From: an archaeon
Lineage (GTDB): Archaea > Asgardarchaeota > Hermodarchaeia > Hermodarchaeales > Hermodarchaeaceae
Reading direction: 5' to 3'
Assembly: GCA_016550415.1 (NCBI GenBank)
Contig: JABXGU010000666.1
Coordinates: 1 to 8,018, forward strand
Length of the DNA stretch: 8,018 nucleotides
Shown: in pieces, positions 5,109 through 8,018 of the stretch
How the letters are laid out: every line of letters starts with the position of its first letter
Numbering within the stretch: position 1 is the first letter of the stretch
Program-made: the position numbers and the translations under genes
The notes under the pieces: generated by a model
What the model saw: only the letters and a program-made list of their open reading frames with translations
Told to the model about the DNA's origin: nothing
Databases searched by the model: none

Positions 5109-6632
5109 ATGAGTGAAGTTGTATCAAATGTCGATGATGTCTCAGAAAATTCATTCCTAGGGATTATTTCACGTGCACTACGAGAGAATTGGGTTGAGGC
5201 TATTCTTGTTCCCTTAGTATTCTTCCTGGGCTTTGGATTCTACTTGTGGATCTTTTTCAGGTTTCAGCTAATGCCCAATATTGATGGACCCTACTATCTG
5301 ATACAAGTCCAATCTCTACTGGAGACAGGCACTCTTGTGTATGGAGATCCACCTCTAACTTTCTACCTTATGACTCTAACGACACTCATTGTTGGTGATA
5401 TCAATATCGGCGTAAAAGTAGGTGTGTCCTTTTTCTGCGCCCTTTCAACAATTCCTGCCTACTTCTTAATGAAGCGAATAGGCAAGAGCGCCCTAGCAGG
5501 CATTCTGGCCATGCTATTCGTAATCTTTTCACCATTATACATTCGTATGCTAAGTGATTTTATCAAAAATGCCATTGGCGTCTGCTGGCTTTTAGCGTTC
5601 ATATATTTCCTAAATGATTTGACCTTTACAAAGTTCAATAAACGCAGTCTAGGTCTTGCCACATTCTTCCTAATTCTCACAGGGTTAACACATATACTCG
5701 CCTTTGGTGTAGCTCTATTATTTCTTGGTCTTTATGCAGTCATAGGTCTGATTAAGACCCAGAACAGAAAAGCTCTATTAACAAGCATTAGCGTTCTAGC
5801 AGTAGCAACTGGTCTATTTGTCATCATTGGGTCAACCTTTTTCAGTTGGTACTTCACCGATTTTTCCAAAATCTACTCCTTCTTGAACAATCTCACAGAT
5901 GTACAATCTAGTAGCATATCCCAACCTCCAATAACTGGTCCTGGAACATCCTTTGCGAATAACTTCTTTGCTTCCCTGTTGGTGGGAGGTTGGGGTGTCA
6001 TTATACTTCTTCTCTCCATTGGAGGCATACTTTCTATCTACGTCTGGAAAAGGAGAGAAAAAGAAGCAATGCTCCTACTAGCCGCTGTTACAATCATTGG
6101 CGCTATCATCTGCTTCCCCCTTATCCCTGATGCATATCTTACCCGGTTTATGCTCATGCTAGTAATTCCAGCAGCTGTCATATTGAGTTATGGTCTAACA
6201 GTTCTTTGGCGACAAGACTTACTAGAAGCGAAGGTCATTGCGATTATCCTAATTATCATATGTCTATTCTTCTTTATCAGCCAAGGTTTTTCGACCGCAA
6301 TGGCGATTCAGCCCACCATCAGTAACGTGGCATATCAGGATCTAATTGACATGCAAGCCTTCATTTCCTCCGATTCAGTCATTGTCATACCAAACCAACA
6401 TGGTATCAGTTACTGGATTCAATATGTCGAGAACACTGACATCATTAGCATGAGTACACAGATATCTTCTGATCTTTGGGAATCCTATACTCATGTATAT
6501 GGCATCTTCATAAACGGACAACTTCCTTCAGGCAACTATAGCATCATCTTCGAAGGAAACATATTCACATTAGTGGAATTTGATTCAGGTTCAAAGACAA
6601 TACCATGGGCTTTCCTTTGCCTTGGACCATAA
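5109..6632 (+). CDS. Polytopic membrane protein, GT-C glycosyltransferase-like
   Basis: A 507-residue integral membrane protein with about 10-12 hydrophobic helices (roughly 30-50, 84-96, 100-120, 128-145, 155-170, 182-213 as two, 224-244, 288-313, 320-337, 345-365, 374-391) and a soluble C-terminal tail of about 110 residues. The first extracytoplasmic loop carries NIDGPYYL (Asp59). An acidic residue there is the usual catalytic mark of GT-C enzymes, which move sugars from polyprenyl-linked donors onto proteins or glycans. The helix-loop order and RF motif (Arg346-Phe347) also fit that superfamily. I cannot place it in a named family, and a transporter-like role is possible. The tail (about 395-507) is shorter than in oligosaccharyltransferases, and no WWDYG-type motif is seen, so it is not a normal Stt3/AglB. 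Its position after a membrane-anchored surface protein fits a cell-envelope role. Confidence 0.7.
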   Translation: MSEVVSNVDDVSENSFLGIISRALRENWVEAILVPLVFFLGFGFYLWIFFRFQLMPNIDGPYYLIQVQSLLETGTLVYGDPPLTFYLMTLTTLIVGDINIGVKVGVSFFCALSTIPAYFLMKRIGKSALAGILAMLFVIFSPLYIRMLSDFIKNAIGVCWLLAFIYFLNDLTFTKFNKRSLGLATFFLILTGLTHILAFGVALLFLGLYAVIGLIKTQNRKALLTSISVLAVATGLFVIIGSTFFSWYFTDFSKIYSFLNNLTDVQSSSISQPPITGPGTSFANNFFASLLVGGWGVIILLLSIGGILSIYVWKRREKEAMLLLAAVTIIGAIICFPLIPDAYLTRFMLMLVIPAAVILSYGLTVLWRQDLLEAKVIAIILIIICLFFFISQGFSTAMAIQPTISNVAYQDLIDMQAFISSDSVIVIPNQHGISYWIQYVENTDIISMSTQISSDLWESYTHVYGIFINGQLPSGNYSIIFEGNIFTLVEFDSGSKTIPWAFLCLGP

Positions 6633-6640
6633 ACTAAGTT

Positions 6641-6647
6641 GGAGGTG
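6641..6647 (+). promoter_or_regulatory. Orphan Shine-Dalgarno-like sequence
   Basis: GGAGGTG is a full match to the 16S tail, 8 nt after the GT-C-like stop, yet no ATG, GTG or TTG follows at a usable distance. A frame open from 6638 to a stop at 6721 has GTA at 6647 and its first ATG only at 6695. This could be the remains of a small gene or chance. It is not the ribosome binding site of the regulator gene, which starts 92 nt later. Confidence 0.3.
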
Positions 6648-6739
6648 TAAACAAAAGTCGATTATCCATCAATAAGGCGAAGAGATTTATTACAATGGTT
6701 CCTGATGACTCTATAGGCTAATTCTGCGGAGCGGTATGG

Positions 6740-7048
6740 ATGGCTACGCATGTCCGCCCATTGAGGCATCTTATAGGATGGCTGATTGCAGGCACCCGAG
6801 GAGGCATCACCCGTGGACACATAATAATGTCTCTTAAAGAGATGCCGCAAAACGCCAATCAGCTGGCAAAAAATCTCAAAATAGACTATCAAACTGTCCG
6901 TCACCATCTCAAAATCCTAAAAGAAAACGGGGTCATCATTTCAATGGGAGAGAAATATAGTATCACCTATCTTTTGTCACCTCAAATGGAAGCGAATTTT
7001 TCTATCTTTGAAGAGATATGGAAGAAAATTAGAAGAAAAAACAAATAG
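6740..7048 (+). CDS. Winged-helix transcriptional regulator (ArsR-like)
   Basis: This 102-residue protein is a single winged helix-turn-helix domain of a type common in archaea. After a short lead (residues 1-10), WLIAGTRGG and TRGHIIMSL (14-32) form the first helix. NANQLAKNLKIDYQTVRHHLKILKENG (38-64) holds the helix-turn-helix with the recognition helix at about 50-60, and GEKYSITYLLS (70-80) is the wing. FSIFEEIWKKIRRK (87-100) is a charged final helix that may aid dimerisation. No metal-binding cysteines are present, so it is not a metal sensor of the classic ArsR type. GGAG at 6728-6731 gives a weak ribosome binding site 8 nt before the ATG. An AT-rich TTTATTA near 6686-6692 may be the TATA box. 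It probably controls its own operon with the next gene; no operator was identified. Confidence 0.85.
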   Translation: MATHVRPLRHLIGWLIAGTRGGITRGHIIMSLKEMPQNANQLAKNLKIDYQTVRHHLKILKENGVIISMGEKYSITYLLSPQMEANFSIFEEIWKKIRRKNK

Positions 7049-7059
7049 GAGACACCTTG

Positions 7060-7473
7060 ATGACGCAAAATATATCAAAAAATGTGAAGCTGTTCCTCAT
7101 CCCGGTAATAGTAATCACCGTAGCAATAATAGCAGCCATATGGGCTACTGTTTATATGCCCCCTCCAACACCACTTTCGCCTCCTGATTATCCCATATTT
7201 TTCACTCTAAAAACCATCCTTGCTTCAGTGAACATAACCCTCCTTTTGATACTCTTATCAATCTATATCGACATCTACCGCCAAACTAGGTCAAAATTCA
7301 CCATTGGACTACTCATCTTCACCCTAACCATACTACTCCAGGTCCTCACCTCACACCCCGTAATACACCAACTATTCGGCTTAAGAGGAACTGGTCTTGG
7401 ACCCTTTCTCGTACTCCCCGATGTTTTCACACTCATCGCATCAGTAATACTCCTGTATCTCGCTTACAAATAA
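7060..7473 (+). CDS. Small four-helix membrane protein, partner of the regulator
   Basis: A 137-residue integral membrane protein with four predicted helices at about 11-33, 48-70, 80-97 and 114-135. Conserved-looking loops between them are YIDIYRQTRSKFTIGLL (69-85), the stretch from TSHPVIHQLFG, and GTGLGPFLVLPD (110-121). I recognise this architecture, directly after a winged-helix gene, as a recurrent archaeal pair without an established function. The membrane protein may sense an envelope condition or be the regulated target. AGGAG (7047-7051) overlaps the regulator's stop codon and lies 8 nt before the ATG at 7060, so the two are translated as a coupled operon. A TTG directly before the ATG is an unlikely start. 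No catalytic motif or metal-binding cluster is seen. Confidence 0.8.
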   Translation: MTQNISKNVKLFLIPVIVITVAIIAAIWATVYMPPPTPLSPPDYPIFFTLKTILASVNITLLLILLSIYIDIYRQTRSKFTIGLLIFTLTILLQVLTSHPVIHQLFGLRGTGLGPFLVLPDVFTLIASVILLYLAYK

Positions 7474-7488
7474 TCAACAAGATCAATT

Positions 7489-7535
7489 AGGATGACCACT
7501 TCAAAGATAGTTTCCGAAAGCTGGGAAGTCATCTT
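7489..7535. terminator. Possible hairpin between convergent genes
   Basis: AGGATGAC (7489-7496) pairs with GTCATCTT (7528-7535), with one G·T pair, and three further pairs (TTC/GAA) follow a three-base bulge; the loop is about 22 nt. It sits in the 91-nt gap between the membrane-protein stop and the convergent methyltransferase stop, where a shared terminator would be expected. There is no long T-tract directly after either arm, so the call is weak. Confidence 0.25.
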
Positions 7536-7564
7536 CTTGACAGGTACAGAATATGTCTAAAACT

Positions 7565-8018
7565 TCATTCTTCTAAAGAAAAAATTGTGAAGGACTGTTC
7601 TGGCAAGAAATCATATTTCTCTGTTACTTGATATCCGGCTTCCCCCATTTCCTCAACAATCGTTTCTTGAGGTACATAATGCCCAAAGGTCCTACGAAAA
7701 AGTCCCCCGCGCCGATACTCAATTATGGAAATTCGCCCTGACGGTTTCAGTACGCCTTTCAAAGTTTTGAAATACTCTACCCGATTTGACAAATGATGAT
7801 ACACGTTTCGCGTAAAGATTAAGTCCACCTTTTCAGTCAGAACAGGTACACTTTCTTTTGTAAGGATTGTTCTAATATTATCCAGACCTTTCTCTTTAGC
7901 ACTATCTCTAATGAATTCTAAAAACCCCGGATTTGTATCAATCGCATAAACTATCCCCTCTTTTCCCACAACTTCTGCAAATCTCAAAGAGAAGTAGCCG
8001 CCCCCCGCTCCAATATCT
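7565..8018 (-). CDS. Class I SAM-dependent methyltransferase, 5' end missing
   Basis: The gene runs in from the right edge; 150 C-terminal residues are visible and the N-terminus, probably a few dozen residues, is outside. Numbering visible residues, motif I is DIGAGGGYFSL (1-11), the glycine-rich SAM-binding loop. Asp27 in YAIDTNP is the acidic residue that binds the SAM ribose. VDLIFTRNVYHHL (64-76) is motif IV, and LKPSGRISIIEYR (90-102) is the post-motif strand of UbiE/Methyltransf_11/25-type enzymes. The acceptor cannot be inferred: the C-terminal part (RRTFGHYVPQETIVEEMGEAG, in two stretches around 108-128) is typical of small-molecule methyltransferases but not specific. The frame is open through the edge, so the TTG at 7987 is not a start. 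It is convergent with the two-gene operon. Confidence 0.9.
   Translation of the reverse strand, partial: DIGAGGGYFSLRFAEVVGKEGIVYAIDTNPGFLEFIRDSAKEKGLDNIRTILTKESVPVLTEKVDLIFTRNVYHHLSNRVEYFKTLKGVLKPSGRISIIEYRRGGLFRRTFGHYVPQETIVEEMGEAGYQVTEKYDFLPEQSFTIFSLEE

Noticed and set aside
6662..6907. 81-residue leftward frame
   Set aside because: It runs antisense through the winged-helix gene, has no start signals, and its composition mirrors the sense gene.
7565..7987. Methyltransferase starting at 7987
   Set aside because: The codon at 7987 is TTG inside the sequence, and the frame continues to the window edge through the SAM-binding motif DIGAGGG, so the gene is truncated and begins outside.

Overview
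The window looks archaeal. Several genes have Shine-Dalgarno sites of the AGGTGAT/GGAGGT type, while others have an AT-rich TATA-like box about 26 bp upstream of the start codon and no ribosome binding site, as expected for leaderless transcripts. The gene content also fits: a winged-helix regulator paired with a four-helix membrane protein of a type I associate with archaea, a JAMM protease, a DUF3795 protein, and an oxygen-sensitive [4Fe-4S]/FAD 4-hydroxybutyryl-CoA dehydratase. An anaerobic archaeon, possibly from the Asgard (Thorarchaeota-like) or Bathyarchaeia side, is my inference. No marker gene in the window settles the lineage.

Layout. 1-145 (-): 5' end of an unrecognised gene, divergent from the next. 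273-1739 (+): 4-hydroxybutyryl-CoA dehydratase with all cluster ligands and catalytic residues in place. 1740-2192: a regulatory-looking region with a 17-nt palindrome, a TATA-like box, a strong 16-bp leader hairpin, a 20-residue lysine-rich microprotein with a good ribosome binding site (2028-2090), and a terminator-like hairpin. 2193-2954 (+): JAMM/MPN metalloprotease with an unclear start. 2976-3422 (-): cysteine-rich DUF3795 protein, convergent with the protease gene. 3423-3747: non-coding, with a possible gene relic. 3748-5076 (+): membrane-anchored protein with two DUF1566 domains in an apparently permuted order and a frameshifted C-terminus. 5109-6632 (+): polytopic GT-C-like membrane protein. 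6740-7048 and 7060-7473 (+): winged-helix regulator and four-helix membrane protein, a tight two-gene operon. 7565-8018 (-): class I SAM methyltransferase, cut by the window edge.

How the genes relate. The two-gene operon is the only clear functional unit. The DUF1566 gene and the GT-C-like gene are co-directional, 32 nt apart, and may make an exported protein and a surface-glycan enzyme. The dehydratase stands alone: no other gene of a 4-hydroxybutyrate pathway is present, so its metabolic direction cannot be read here. No RNA genes, CRISPR arrays, insertion sequences or replication origins were recognised.

The most unusual points are the hairpin-led lysine-rich microprotein, the permuted and frameshifted DUF1566 protein, and the JAMM gene with no ATG in its frame.
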